Source: Casuarina equisetifolia (Eukaryota; Streptophyta; Magnoliopsida; Fagales; Casuarinaceae). From it: a stretch of DNA of 64,000 nt. Position numbers and translations under genes: made by a program. Below the pieces are notes generated by a model that saw only the letters and a list, made by a program, of their open reading frames with translations, was not told the DNA's origin and ran no database searches. The stretch covers positions 2,862,001 to 2,926,000 of the forward strand of contig CM052356.1 of NCBI GenBank assembly GCA_028551475.1, given 5' to 3'. Below, one piece after another: positions 11,066 through 22,045 of this stretch (position 1 is its first letter; each line of letters opens with the position of its first letter).

Positions 11066-13893
11066 ATGGGCAAGCCTTCCTTGTTCGTCTATATGACCCT
11101 TGCGATCCTTACCTTGCTCAACCTGCACGAAGAAACTAGCGCTGTAGATTACATAGACCGCTTCTGTTTTAACACCTCAACTTTCACTCCCAACAGCAAC
11201 TACAGTACTAATCTCCGCCATCTCTTCTCTTTACTTTCCGCCAACGCCACAGGGGAAGATGGTTTCTCTAAAGCCACCGTAGGCGAGAACACTCCCAATG
11301 CAGTCTACGGCCTCTTCCTCTGCCGTGGCGACGTCAGCACCGGTACATGCCAGGAGTGCGTGGACACTGCAGCTCACGATGTGGTTAAGGGGTGCCCCGA
11401 TGAAAAAGAGGCCCTTATCCTTTACGATGAGTGCATGATGCGTTACTCAGACCAAAATTTCTTCTCCAGGATGAGCACCAGTCCTTCTGCTTACGCAGCA
11501 AGTAGTTCAAATGTTTCTGATCCAGTTCGCTTTAACCAGTTATTGATGGCGACATTGAACGCATTGAATATCCAAATTGCAAGTTCTAGGAAAAATTTTG
11601 CAACGCAAACAAAAACCTACACGGATTCTCAAATACTATACGCCTTTGAACAGTGTACACAGGACATATCCAACGCTAATTGCAGTGCGTGTATTCAGGA
11701 AGCCATATCATTCATGAAGAGTCATCAGAGTGGAATCATGTGGGCAACGGTTCTGTTTCCGAGCTGTAGAATTAAGTACATCTTAAACAGCATAGGTACA
11801 ATCTCAAATGCGACCGCACCAACGCCTCTTCCATCTTCAAGTTCGTCACAGAGAGGTGGGTCAATCGGTCTTTCCCCAGATCCCAATCGTTAACGATTGT
11901 GTATAAGTTACAGGCTATTTTTGTGCTACATGAACTAGTCCATCTTTAGCATGTCAATGAAGGTTTTAAAGATTCGCAGGAAAGCATGGAATGGCATCTG
12001 TAGTAATCATCGCCACTCTCGTTCCTGCCACGGTGGTGCTGTCGCTTCTGGGCTTCTATCTGTTAAGAAGATCGAGAACAGCGGCACAGGATCAAACGGG
12101 TAAGGATAAGCTGATCTTGTATTCTGTTCTGGTTTCTCATGGCCGCAAACTTTTACTCTTGTCATGTAATCATTTGGTTCTGCAGCTACCAATGATGTTC
12201 CAACCCTAGAGAAACTTGACGAATCCTTGCAATTTGATTTGGCTACTACCATAGCTGCGACGGAAAATTTCTCGGACAAGAAGAAGATTGGTGCAGGTGG
12301 ATATGGAGAGGTTTACAAGGTAATGGATTAGTATTTGTTTTTGAAAACGATGATATCAATTCTATGAAGCATAACAGATTTAATTCACTCCAGAGCTTTT
12401 GATGTTGTAACTTATATATATCTTGTAAATTGAATTATTGAGATAATTTTTAATGTATATTATTAGGGTACACTTCTAAATGGGCAAGAAATAGCTGTGA
12501 AGAGATTATCAAAAGGTTCTGGACAAGGTGTAGAAGCATTTAAGACTGAGCTTGCTCTTATAGTTAAACTTCAACATCGAAATCTTGTGAGATTATTGGG
12601 ATTTTGCTTAGAAGAAAAGGAAAAGATACTCATCTATGAATTTATGCCTAACAAAAGTCTTGACTTTTTTCTATATGGTATGTATCCTTTAAAAATTTGT
12701 GACTCTTTTGATTGGTTTAATTCCTTGAAGGATTTATTGAGTTTTTTTCTAATTCTAATTTAATATCTATTTTCATGAATAAATAGATCTCGAAAAGAAA
12801 AGGCAATTAGATTGGACTACACGTTACAAAATCATTATTGGGATCATTCGAGGGATGCTTTATCTTCATGAAGATTCTTGTCTTAAAATAGTACATTGTG
12901 ATCTAAAAGCTAGTAATATATTATTAGACAAAGAGATGAATCCAAAAATTGCAGATTTCGGCATTTCCAGGACCTTTAATGTTGACCAAACTCGAGGGAG
13001 CACAAGTAGGATTGCTGGAACATAGTAAGCTTTCCATTGTATTGTGATTTCTTTCTTCTTCTTTTTTATAATCAGTTTGTTTGGAAGAATTATTTTCCAT
13101 GAAGAAAGAGGAAAAAGAGAATCATCAACTAAAATGTCTCCACAAATCCTAGGTGAATAGTATATATGAACAAATAGAGTCATGAGAAAAAAAAATTAAA
13201 ACAAAATAAAAGAGAAGAAAAAACATTGATAACCACACCCAAAAATCTTGTCTTTTTTGCTTTCCATATGTAGATAAATTAAACACTAATTTTCCCACTC
13301 AAAAACTTTCAACGTGACAAAAAAGAAGAAAAGCAATTCTAAGATGTCAAAGTTCCATCTCATATTTTGAGTTAATAAAATTATAACATTGAGTTTTTGT
13401 TTACAGTGGCTACATGGCTCCAGAATATGCAATATATGGACAATTCTCTGTAAAATCCGATGTTTATAGTTTTGGTGTTCTAGTCTTAGAAGTCATAACA
13501 GGCATGAGAAGTAGTTCTTTTTACAAAACAAATGATTCTGAGGACCTCATAAGCTATGTGAGTATATAGTGTAATTTATAATTTTGACTATTTTTAAATG
13601 CTTAATATTTTCTAAGTGATTAATTAAGTAATTGTCTTTGACTGTAAGTGGATAAAGGTGAACTCTTGGCCGATCTATTGCAGGTTTGGAGGCATTGGGC
13701 TGATGGAACACCCTTGGAGTTGTTGGATCCAACTTTGGGGGACTCTTACTCAAGGGATGAAGTTATTAGATGTATTCATATTGCTTTACTATGTCTACTA
13801 GAAAATCCAGCCGATAGACCCACTATGACATCGATACATCTCATGCTGAACAAGCACTCTGTTTCTCTCCCACCAATTCAAGAGCCAAATTAG
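11066..13893 (+). CDS. Cysteine-rich receptor-like protein kinase (CRK, DUF26 RLK)
   Basis: Seven exons join in frame: 11066-11855, 11980-12099, 12186-12319, 12467-12677, 12787-13024, 13407-13557, 13684-13893, giving 617 aa. This is the usual CRK exon pattern. The ATG at 11066 is preferred to 11030 because it begins a signal peptide. Two DUF26 domains follow (C86-X8-C95-X2-C98 and [14 protein letters not shown]), then a membrane span coded by exon 2 (about 268-289). The kinase has the Gly loop [10 protein letters not shown] (339-348), the ATP-binding lysine in AVKRL (K360), HCD (455-457) at the HRD position, DFG (475-477) and [11 protein letters not shown]. Known role of the family: plasma-membrane Ser/Thr kinases in defence, ROS and stress signalling. 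Odd point: HRD arginine replaced by cysteine. All junctions are GT-AG. It is the only copy of the local cluster that looks complete. Confidence 0.9.
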
Positions 13894-14550
13894 TTCTTTA
13901 GAGAATGGAAAAGCCAAAAGTTAAAAAAGAGGACAAAATCTAAAATTCTAGCAAGTGAATTTTATAGTATGTTAGTTGATCGATTTTATCAAACTTGATT
14001 TTGATAGTATTCTTGCAAAATCTTTGACCTATTTGTGAGTTCTTCAATAAGAACATTTATTCAAATTTAAATTAAGATATCATGTATTTAATGCATTAGG
14101 TTTTGAAATTAATTCATATTATTTTTCTAATATTTCTTTAATTTAAAAGCTTGATTACTGGGAATAAGTAGTGAGATTTCAATAATTAATTAATTATGCA
14201 GATTTTATATGATAAGCTGATTGATTTTTCATTCTCAACTTATCAAAATCTTTCTATATGTATAGCACTTTTGTAATATTTTTTATGTTCAAATTATATT
14301 AACTTTTTGAACTTTTAATTGTTGATTTTAGTCAACCAAAGAAAGGGGTTAAATGTAGTTTCTTGAAAAATTATTACGGCCTTTTCATGCTAAAAATTTT
14401 ACTCCAAACTTAAGCATAGGCAATAATACGTAGTACGTATGATCAAACAATTACAAGCAACAACCAATTCATAGTAGTTTCTAAGAGGATGTATTACCTC
14501 TTCACACGAAACTCACAAGTCCACATTCGTTATGACAAAGAAAGAGTTCT
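13894..14550. other. CRK 3' flank, AT-rich intergenic
   Basis: Probable 3' UTR then AT-rich DNA (aataagaacatttattc near 14,045 could serve as a polyadenylation region). No gene seen. Confidence 0.45.
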
Positions 14551-14863
14551 CTAAATAGTACCACTTTCAAAAAAAAAAAGTAAAAAAGTAAATAAATGTC
14601 ATGACAGAATTTTGCTACAAATTTAATTATTGTTTCTTATTCCAAAAGGTCATGACAGAAAACAGCCTTAAGGAAAGGCTTATTAGCCAATCAATTTTTT
14701 TACAGAAACCCATTGAAAACCGCAAACAATACAAAGGTGTGTGCACAAAAACAGCAAGGTTTAGACAAAAGAACGTTATTTCATCGGAAGCGTCCATGGA
14801 GATCCTCTGATCGTAGCAGAAAAGGACGTAAACGCCACATTCGATGCCCGGAGTCAACAAAGT

Positions 14864-15478
14864 TTAACGCATTTTACAGTTGGGAGCGTCACAGAGAAGA
14901 TCCCAGCAACCGTAAAGCATAATGCCGCTGAATCCTAAAAGCAAGCAAATGGCAGCACAAGAAAGAGCCTGGCGCTTCCGCTTTTTAACAGGGTCTGGCC
15001 TTGTTCGAACCCGATCAATTTTACGAAGTGGAGTTCCAGGATCTACTTCATTTGGTTGAGATCTGGTCAACTCAAGCTCTCTGATCCTCTGAACATCTTC
15101 ATAGTTTTGGCCTTGGTCGTCGCTATATTTCAAGACCAACCGGACGGTGCCGCAAACAGAAACGAGATTGAGGATGGCGGCGAGTAGGGAGAGGCAAAAA
15201 GGAATCCACCAGTGATTACACTTAACAGGTGTGGGCGAGCATATTGACGAAAGCATGACTACTTGGAACATGAACTGCAAGTTGATGATGTAAAGAACTT
15301 TGGTTTCTAACTCCTGGATTCGGTTTTCTTGCTTTCTGTTGATATCAGTAAGTTTTTCTATGTCGCCTTGGACCGAGGATTGAGGTTCTCTGGGCGTTCT
15401 CCAAGCATGTTGTGTATAGATAAGAATCGTCAGGCCAAAAAAGAAACAAAAAAAAAAAAAAAAAAAAAAACAAAACAA
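14864..15478 (-). CDS. Unrecognised small membrane protein, copy A (possibly frameshifted)
   Basis: I do not recognise the family. The frame encodes a short charged, probably coiled-coil stretch (DIEKLTDINRKQENRIQELE), a first hydrophobic segment, a CNHWW motif, a second membrane span (CLSLLAAILNLVSVCGTVRL), a basic linker rich in R, K and P, and a third span (AAICLLLGFSGIMLYGC) close to the C-terminus. The listed start lies in a poly-T/F run and is doubtful. The ATG that aligns with copy C (15,406-15,408) is in another frame and stops after 16 codons, because copy A lacks one base relative to copy C near 15,370. So either translation starts elsewhere or the gene is damaged. Copies B, C and D lie at 19.4, 30.1 and 34.3 kb. 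Confidence 0.5.
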   Translation of the reverse strand: MFCFFFFFFFCFFFGLTILIYTQHAWRTPREPQSSVQGDIEKLTDINRKQENRIQELETKVLYIINLQFMFQVVMLSSICSPTPVKCNHWWIPFCLSLLAAILNLVSVCGTVRLVLKYSDDQGQNYEDVQRIRELELTRSQPNEVDPGTPLRKIDRVRTRPDPVKKRKRQALSCAAICLLLGFSGIMLYGCWDLLCDAPNCKMR

Positions 15479-16453
15479 AACAAAAGAAAGAAAAGATCTT
15501 AGGTAAAACTCAAATGTCGGAAGAATTTTCTAACCTTTAAGTTAGCTTTTAAAATAAGCTTTTTGACCTTTGGAAATGGCACTAGAGCTCAAGTTGATTT
15601 TGCTCCTTCCTATATAAGGTAGAACTTAATGATGCCCAATAAAACTTAAATGAAAGGATAGCTTTATGATATTTGAACTAATTTTTGAATTAAATTTTTA
15701 AATTTTCTTACACAAGTAAACACTCTTTTCCACCTTACTATAACAAGAAGTCTTAGGGTATTTATTGCTGAAGTTTTGGTTGTCTATTTAAAGAGAAAGC
15801 TCTCAACAATCCTCAAGAAAGTACCTAGAAGATACCAGTTCCCCAAGAAGATTAAACTCGCCCAAACGGTGTGGTGAATTTGTCAAAAATAATTTTTTTT
15901 TGGAAGTCAATCGGGGGTTGTATAGTTCAAATGTTGTATAGAAGAATACACGGATTGGAATCTAGTCAAGAAAGACAAATGAAACTACTTTTAAAAAAAA
16001 ATCTTTAATAAAGTCATGTATTTCATAAATTTTAAACTCTATAGTACAAAATAATTTAATCAATCATTTACCACCTAAACTCAAAAATGACATTTAAAGA
16101 ATTTCAAAGATCCTTCAAATAGTTGCTACAATTTATAAATTTTACATTCCTAATTGATAAGATTTGCCCCTCACATACTTCTTAATCTCATATATTCTAA
16201 TCATATCACCTCTTCCTCTTTGTATTATTTTAATGCGTTGATACAGTTTGTTCATTGCCAACTTCTCATAAATTGTTTTGCAAATTTTCCTAGAACCTCA
16301 CTTTCGAATTAAAGTTCCCTGGATAAATAGTGGTTCACACCATGTCAACTCCAAGCACATTTCAAGGCATGTCAGTTAGGTTAAAGAATTAGACAAGCTA
16401 ACTACGAAGTTGTGACTAATAAAACTTCATGTTGCCTGACAACAAGATCATTA

Positions 16454-16788
16454 GAGTGTAAGGACTATTCTCAAAACCTTAATGCATTAAATAGAAAAAT
16501 CTCATCACTTATAAGCTCAATGGTTCATCCTCATGCTTTCAATGTGAAACAACACTCACCTTAACATTCTCTCTTACTTGCATACTGACACAAGCATTGC
16601 AAGTCAACTGAAGCCTAACTTCGAAACATAGAGGATTACAAAGTAGAGGTTTATCCTTAACTCTAATACTATATTAAAGTGTGAGGACCCATCACAAAAC
16701 TTTAAAGTATTAGATGAGAAAATCTCATCACTTATAAATTCAATAGTCCATCCTTACGCTTCCAATGTGGGCAATAGCCACCTTTAAC
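16454..16788. mobile_element. Insertion specific to unit A, with internal direct repeat
   Basis: Unit C reads continuously ttgacaacgagatgtttgg (near 31,362), whereas unit A has about 335 extra bases between ctgacaacaagat and gatgtttgg. The insert contains two imperfect copies of about 110 bp (near 16,455 and 16,678), each with aaaatctcatcacttataa. The junctions acaagat and acaatgat could be a degenerate target duplication. The element type is unknown. Confidence 0.45.
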
Positions 16789-17200
16789 AATGATGTTTGG
16801 AATATGTGTTGACATGAGATGTATTTGTGTAAACAGACGTTTTTACGTATTATTGAAGTATATGTGGAGTATTTTCATGTTGTTAAACAAGAGTTCTAGG
16901 ATACTATTAAAAAGGAATGAGTATTTTTTCAACTAGTTTTTAGGTATATAACACGCTGCAGGGATCTGAAACTTTAATTCTTCTTCGTACTGCCGTTTCT
17001 CAGAAGAGACCCAGGTTTGGAAACAAGTAGTTGACAGAAAGTGACAGTGATCTTAAATCTTCTAGAATGCAGATACACAAGTTGACTCCGAAGGCCATAC
17101 CAGAAACTCCTTGATTTGTGGAAGGACGAAACGATGATGCCCCCAAAATGACTCACAGACAAGTGTCACAAAACCTATGGTAAGAGAAAGGAAGCTAGTT

Positions 17201-17766
17201 AAGAGAGAAGGTCAAAGTGGCCAAAAATGTAAATTCATATGCCTAATATCTTGACATGTTAAGTTGTGATAACTTTATTTTTATAGAGTTATTTTAATTG
17301 TTTTATGATTAAATAATACAAATTTTATAAAATAACTTTCAAGTTTTCATATATTTTATAATATAAAAAATTCATCAATTTTCTTATATTGTCACTAAGT
17401 TGAAAGAGAAGCATCACTGAAAACACGACACAAAAGTAGGAGACTTGAATTGACAGAACTCAAAACCTAGGTGAAAAATGAAGCACTAACACTAACCCGC
17501 GAGGAATATTGGCAAAGTTGTTGCCCTCCATTTCCTCGTAATTTGTTGGTCTCCTGCCTATATGTGTTTTTAAAGGAGGGAAGGAGTGCTGAGATGCTAT
17601 CAGCTTGCACCGTGTAAGTCTCCTAAATATGCCTGTGAATTGGTTTTGTCATTGCAGCGTTGATAAAATATTATGTTTTGGGGAGGATACAAGAAAGAGG
17701 CGGGGAGGAGATGATCACGGGGATACCCTTCTAGAATTGGGAGAAAGAGGCGGCGGAGATGTGGTT
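17201..17766. other. Intergenic, no supported gene
   Basis: AT-rich DNA to about 17,410, then a slightly GC-richer stretch that could be a promoter or degraded gene flank. No domain or splice pattern could be recognised. Confidence 0.4.
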
Positions 17767-17798
17767 GGTGGGTGGGTGGGTGGGTGGGTGGGTAGGGG
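17767..17798 (+). repeat. (GGGT)n tract, predicted G-quadruplex
   Basis: The plus strand has six consecutive GGG runs separated by single T, then TA and GGGG. This fits the strictest G-quadruplex pattern (G3 with 1-nt loops). ORFs reading GGWVGGWVG through it are artefacts. Confidence 0.85.
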
Positions 17799-17894
17799 CA
17801 CATAAATAATAAATGAGCCAAAACAAACATTCTTCCCTTTTCAACCGTTGCCATTACATATTGCAGTTACATGCAGGTTACTTGGGCACGTCCT

Positions 17895-18065
17895 TCATAT
17901 TTTTTTTGGTAAAAATATAAGTTTTTATTAATAAAAAAATGGTATACAAAAGTATAAGAACATATTTCAACATTATAAGAATTATGAAAACTACAAAAAG
18001 ATAAAATTTGAAAACTTATAAATCTTACTTAAAATAATATTTTTATATGAAGAAAGACTCCATAT
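17895..18065 (-). mobile_element. Probable 5'-truncated LINE 3' end
   Basis: Matches the tail of the LINE relic at 32,085-32,240 (ggtaaaaatataagtttttattaataaaaaa, gtacaaaagtataagaacata, then cttaaaataatattttt). On the minus strand this is a typical plant L1-type 3' end. No coding part is attached. Confidence 0.5.
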
Positions 18066-18790
18066 CTCACACATTCTCCATATTTTTTATTGATATGAAC
18101 TCCGATCACAAGGCCTCAACTAATGAAGATTTGAACTTGTCAAATAATTACAGTGTCTCATAAACATGCATCAAAAAGTTGAGCAATGGTTGTACCTGTC
18201 CAATAAACCAAACTTTAAAGACATGTTAATTTGGATTTCACTTGATAAGGGGACAGCCAACCCTTTGTCCTTTAGCATATGCTTTAAATTAACGTGAAGT
18301 TATAATTAAAACTTAGGGTTTGTTTGTGATGAAGTTTGAACGGTTATCCTCGCTGAGAGGCAACAAGGAGCACCAAGAAATAAATGGGTTGGGCTTTAAC
18401 AATAAGACTCGGCCCGTTACAGGAAATACAAATAAATAAACTTAACCATCCAAGCCCACAATACCAGCAAATTTCAATAGTTTGGCTGCTTCAAAAGTTA
18501 TTTTTCCCTTGTTCAACAAGGGACTTCATGAACTGTTGTTATTAGTGATGTTGTTTTCACAAGTTATTTCTCCCTTGTTGTAACTAAACAAATATTAAGA
18601 AAAATAATTTTTTAATCCTCATACTAAAAAACAAAATAATAAAATAAACAATAAACAATTACACATATATACAAAGGCAATTGACCTGCAAACCCTCAGA
18701 TGGGCCCCAAATGGCATGCAACCCAATAAGGTCAAAGTGGACAGCAAGAGGAAGAGCCGAACCAATAAGCAATAGTGAATTGTATCCATT
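18066..18790. other. Intergenic, no supported gene
   Basis: Low-information AT-rich DNA. 18,340-18,480 is somewhat GC-richer but has no recognisable frame or element. Confidence 0.45.
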
Positions 18791-18799
18791 TGTCTACGT

Positions 18800-19110
18800 T
18801 TTGCAACTATTACATCTCATATAAAATAATAATTCTATAGAAGAGTAGTCTATAAAGATATAGATTCCTCTACCAAATGTCTCGACATGTTAAATTGAAT
18901 AAATGTCATTTGTTTTTATAATTTATAACACTATATCGAAGCTAGGTTCTAATGACCCTTGCACTCATAAACAAAGATCCTCATAGAGAATTTTTTTTTC
19001 CACACTATGAGAAATTGTGTTAAGTCTGATATAAAAATATAATAGTATGGAAGAGTGATTTATAAATTAATTAATTAAAAATAAATCCTCTACTTACTAT
19101 CTAATACATC
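18800..19110 (+). repeat. Dispersed repeat, member 1
   Basis: Shares a string of words (tgacatgttaa, ttataacactatat, actcataaacaaagat, gagaaattgtgttaagt, ataatagta, ctatctaa) with 28,160-28,400 and 31,830-32,060 in the same orientation, and with parts of 9200-9300 and 9720-9840 in the opposite orientation. It is probably an old non-autonomous transposon family; clear terminal repeats were not identified. Confidence 0.55.
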
Positions 19111-19437
19111 TTTATAAATTGTTAGTTTGATCTATTCCGTAAGTGAGAATATGACAAAATATTTTCTCCACAAACATCCGCATCTCTAATAATAAGAAAA
19201 TGCAATGTTTTTCAATGAAATGTTGCATCTCAATAGAAGGCTTGCTACATTCTATTTTAGTTTTTGTTCTCTTTTCCGTTTTAGTTTTTGAACACCAATC
19301 ATGACCAAGACTGAACCGATTGATCAGAACGCAGTTTTGCATATGGTACAGTTGAGTAACTCAAGTGCTAAGTTTTCAATATGCAAATTCAAAACTTTGT
19401 GAATGACACCATAACATCTCAAAGAGATCGGAAAATG

Positions 19438-19614
19438 AAAGTTTCTGTCAGTAGTTACATTTAACAGGAGAGGCCAAGGATATTGATGAGATGATGATTC
19501 CTTGGAACACGAAGTGCAAGTTGGTGATCTTAATAGCTTTGTTTTCTAAGGCCTGAATTCGCTCTTCTTACTATCTGCTGATATCATTCAGTTTGTCTAT
19601 CTCACTTTGGGGTT
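19438..19614 (-). pseudogene. Membrane-protein family copy B, fragment split by the copia element
   Basis: The minus strand reads SEIDKLNDISR, then two adjacent stop codons, then EERIQALENK and NLHFVFQGIIISS and SPVKCNY. This is the same order as copies A and C (IEKLTDINRK, RIQ, NLHFMFQG, SPVKCNHWW). A further TGA replaces the first Trp codon of the CNHWW motif. Homology then ends; the membrane spans that should follow are missing. Its upstream side is cut by the LTR element at 19,620. The two tandem stops also occur in copy D, so this copy was dead before the duplication. Confidence 0.75.
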
Positions 19615-19619
19615 GAGCA
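19615..19619. repeat. Target site duplication GAGCA (left)
   Basis: Five bases directly before the left LTR, repeated exactly at 25,696-25,700 after the right LTR. The uninterrupted sequence ttgagcagccatgg is present once at the paralogous site (34,456-34,469). Confidence 0.95.
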
Positions 19620-20069
19620 TGTTAGAAAAGAGACTTTATAGGATCTGCGTAGACAGATCTAAAACACCGTTTGTGTGATTTTGATTTAGCAAATAAATAA
19701 AAATAGAATTCATAGAAACATACCGCTCTTACGATCCATTCTTTCGTCGTTGTAGACCCAATAATGCTCTTTCGAATTCGGGCTTAGGCGAATATCCTCT
19801 ATTCTCATAAGATTCACTGGCTCGATGAGAGAACCTAGGTTTCGCCTCTTTTGTAAAAGACAACCCTTATGAAACCTTAAGAACATTACGTATTTATATG
19901 AGCTAGAGGATAAGACCTAGCCTTACCTTATGTGCAACCCAATAGGCCCACTCATCACGGCCCTATTTGGTTAGCCACGGCCCACATCAGCCAGTCCATA
20001 TTTAGAACTTTCATGGACCAACATAATATAGCCCACTTTAGTAAGCTTAAATAAAAAATTAAGCTAACA
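19620..20069 (-). repeat. 3' LTR of the copia element
   Basis: 450 bp, differing from the other LTR at three positions: gccacggcc against gccatggcc, cagccagtcc against cagctagtcc, and atatttaga against atatgtaga. Confidence 0.95.
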
Positions 20070-20514
20070 TTCTCCCACTTGGGCTATATTAAACTGAAAT
20101 AATGCGTATCTTTACATTGATCCAGAAACAGTTTTGAACTAAAATCAGCCATATGAGATCTTAAACTTTGAATCACACCAGTAACTATACCTATTAAGAG
20201 ATATAGCACCAATCATGACCACAAAATCTTTAATCTCTTAACACAGATAAATATGGTGATGTGGCAACTATATAACACTTTAACAATTTCTGTATGCGTT
20301 ATTACTGTTGTCAGTCTAATTCTCTCTCCTTCGATAACAGAATGTCATCAGAGAATTTACTTTATGGTTCCAATGAACCTTTTACATATCTTGCACTTTA
20401 TAACTCGAGTTAAACTTTATATGTTACAAGATATCCTTATGGCTATGTAATTCCAGCCAATGCTTAAGGTATACTTTTACCTTAAGTCTTTAAAGAGAAT
20501 ATTAAAAGCTCCCA

Positions 20515-21586
20515 CTATACAAAAACATCCCATGATGCCGCTAAGCCCATGCTATTGACATGTCTTTCATAAACACAAGGGCTTAGACCTTTAGTAAGCG
20601 GATCAGCTATCATATCAACTGTACTAATCAACTCTACTAAAATTTCACCTTCCTTAACCTTTTCCTTTATGGTTAAGTACTTTATGTCTATATGTTTGGA
20701 CCCTCCTAGACTTTTGTTATTGTTAATAAACAATACTGCAGCTCTATTATCACAGTATAACTTGATTGGTCTATTAACAAAATCAAAGCCTTGTAATTCT
20801 CTTATGAGGTTCTTTAGCCAAACAGCTTGAATGGATGCTCCATAGCATGCCATAAATTCTGAATGCATGGTTGAAGATGTCATCATTGTCTGTTTTGAGC
20901 TTTTCCATGAAATAGCTCCTCCTGCCATCATAAACACATATCCTGATGTAGATTTCCAATCATCCTTACATCCAGCAAAATCTGAATCTGTATACCCAAC
21001 CAGCTCTAATTTTTTTACATGCCTGTAAGTCATCATACAATCTTTTGTTCTCTTTAAGTACCTTAAGACCTTCTTAACAGCTACCCAATGCTCTTGTCCA
21101 GGATTCGATTGATATCTTCCAAGAAGTCCTGTTATAAAAGCTATGTCAGGGCGCGTACAAACTTGAGCATACATAATACTACCAAGCGCACTCGCATATG
21201 GTATATTCCTCATTAAAGCTTTCTCTTCCTCTGTCGCAGGGCATTGATCTTTACTTAATTTATCACTCTTATAGATTGGCACCTTACCTCCTTTACAATC
21301 TTCCATGTTATACCGTTCAAGAATTCTACCTATATATGCCTTTTGAGAAAGCCCCAATAAACGCCGAGAACGGTCCCTTTGAATTTCAATCCCTAAAACA
21401 TAAGTTGCTTCACCGAGATCCTTCATATCAAACTGAGTTGACAATAATTCTTTAGTCTCATGAAGTAACGTTTGACTATTACTCGCAAGTAAAATGTCAT
21501 CCACATAAAGGACAAGAAAGATCGGAGTACTCTCACTAATCTTGGTGTATATACAATGATCTACTCTATTCTCCACAAAACCACAT
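20515..21586 (-). pseudogene. copia pol, C-terminal part: RT remainder and RNase H
   Basis: The minus-strand frame begins inside the reverse transcriptase at about CGFVENRVDHCIYTK, continues through the catalytic YVDD box in LYVDDILLAS, and on to the RNase H region with YTDSDFAGC, STSGYVF and KLYCDNRAAV, ending shortly before the 3' LTR. The N-terminal fingers and palm half of the reverse transcriptase, including the ETFSPVxK region, are missing. An open frame continues past 21,586 to 21,618, but those residues come from the inverted segment. It has no stop of its own before the end, which is consistent with recent insertion. Confidence 0.9.
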
Positions 21587-21715
21587 GAAGTCGAAAAACA
21601 GTTGGGAAAAATTATCAAGGTTGTTAGGTCAGATAGAGGGGGAGAATACTATGGCAAACATGGCGATGCTGGACAGCTTAAAGGCCCGTTTGCTCAATAT
21701 TTGTTTTTCGACTTC
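21587..21715 (+). other. Inverted integrase fragment with 14-bp inverted repeats at its ends
   Basis: On the plus strand, opposite to the rest of the element, 21,587-21,701 reads EVEKQLGKIIKVVRSDRGGE and continues with YYGKHGDAGQLKGPFAQYL, the integrase stretch leading to the second catalytic aspartate. Bases 21,587-21,600 (gaagtcgaaaaaca) and 21,702-21,715 (tgtttttcgacttc) are perfect reverse complements. On the minus strand the normal integrase frame runs up to the same EVEKQ codons at 21,702 and then enters the inverted part. The sequence that should join this to the reverse transcriptase is absent. Confidence 0.9.
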
Positions 21716-22045
21716 AGTCTTGAAAATCTTGAATTTATCAAGAGACTCAGACTTTTCCTTAATCAAATACAGGTAACCATAACGGGAAAAATCATCTATA
21801 AATGTAATGAAATATACATTCCTGCATAAGGTTGATGTATAGGATCCACTGATATTAGTGTGTATAATCTCTAAGAGATCATAACTGCGATTTGCAGTCT
21901 TTTTCTTTATCTTGACCATTTTGCCTTTACAACAATCAACACATGTCTCTAGATCATCTTTAAGAGGAGGAAGAATGTTAGACTTTATCAATCTATCCAC
22001 CCTCTCTCTAGAAATGTGACCAAGCCTTTTATGCCACAACATGTA
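21629..22045 (-). pseudogene. copia integrase N-terminal part (GAG-pre-integrase and start of core)
   Basis: The minus strand carries the HHCC zinc-binding module (LWHKRLGHIS followed by CVDCCKGK), then the beginning of the integrase core with FITFIDDFSRYGYLYLI. The first catalytic aspartate, expected in IHTDI, is asparagine here (IHTNI). The frame ends in antisense codons after EVEKQ because of the inverted segment, so the rest of the DDE core is missing. It lies in the same frame as gag-protease, separated only by a stop at 22,046-22,048. Confidence 0.9.

Larger units (their letters stand above)
14560..17200. repeat. Segmental duplication unit A (paralogous to 29,550-31,800)
   Basis: Long stretches align with 29,550-31,800 in the same order: the gene-bearing part, a flank containing ctagaagataccagttcccc, tccttcaaatagttgctaca, the phrase near 16,340 (caccatgtcaactccaa), and the block at 16,955-17,180 (ttcttcgtactgcc). 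A third, more diverged copy of the flank lies at 26,150-27,860. The main difference from unit C is an insertion of about 335 bp at 16,454-16,788. Confidence 0.75.
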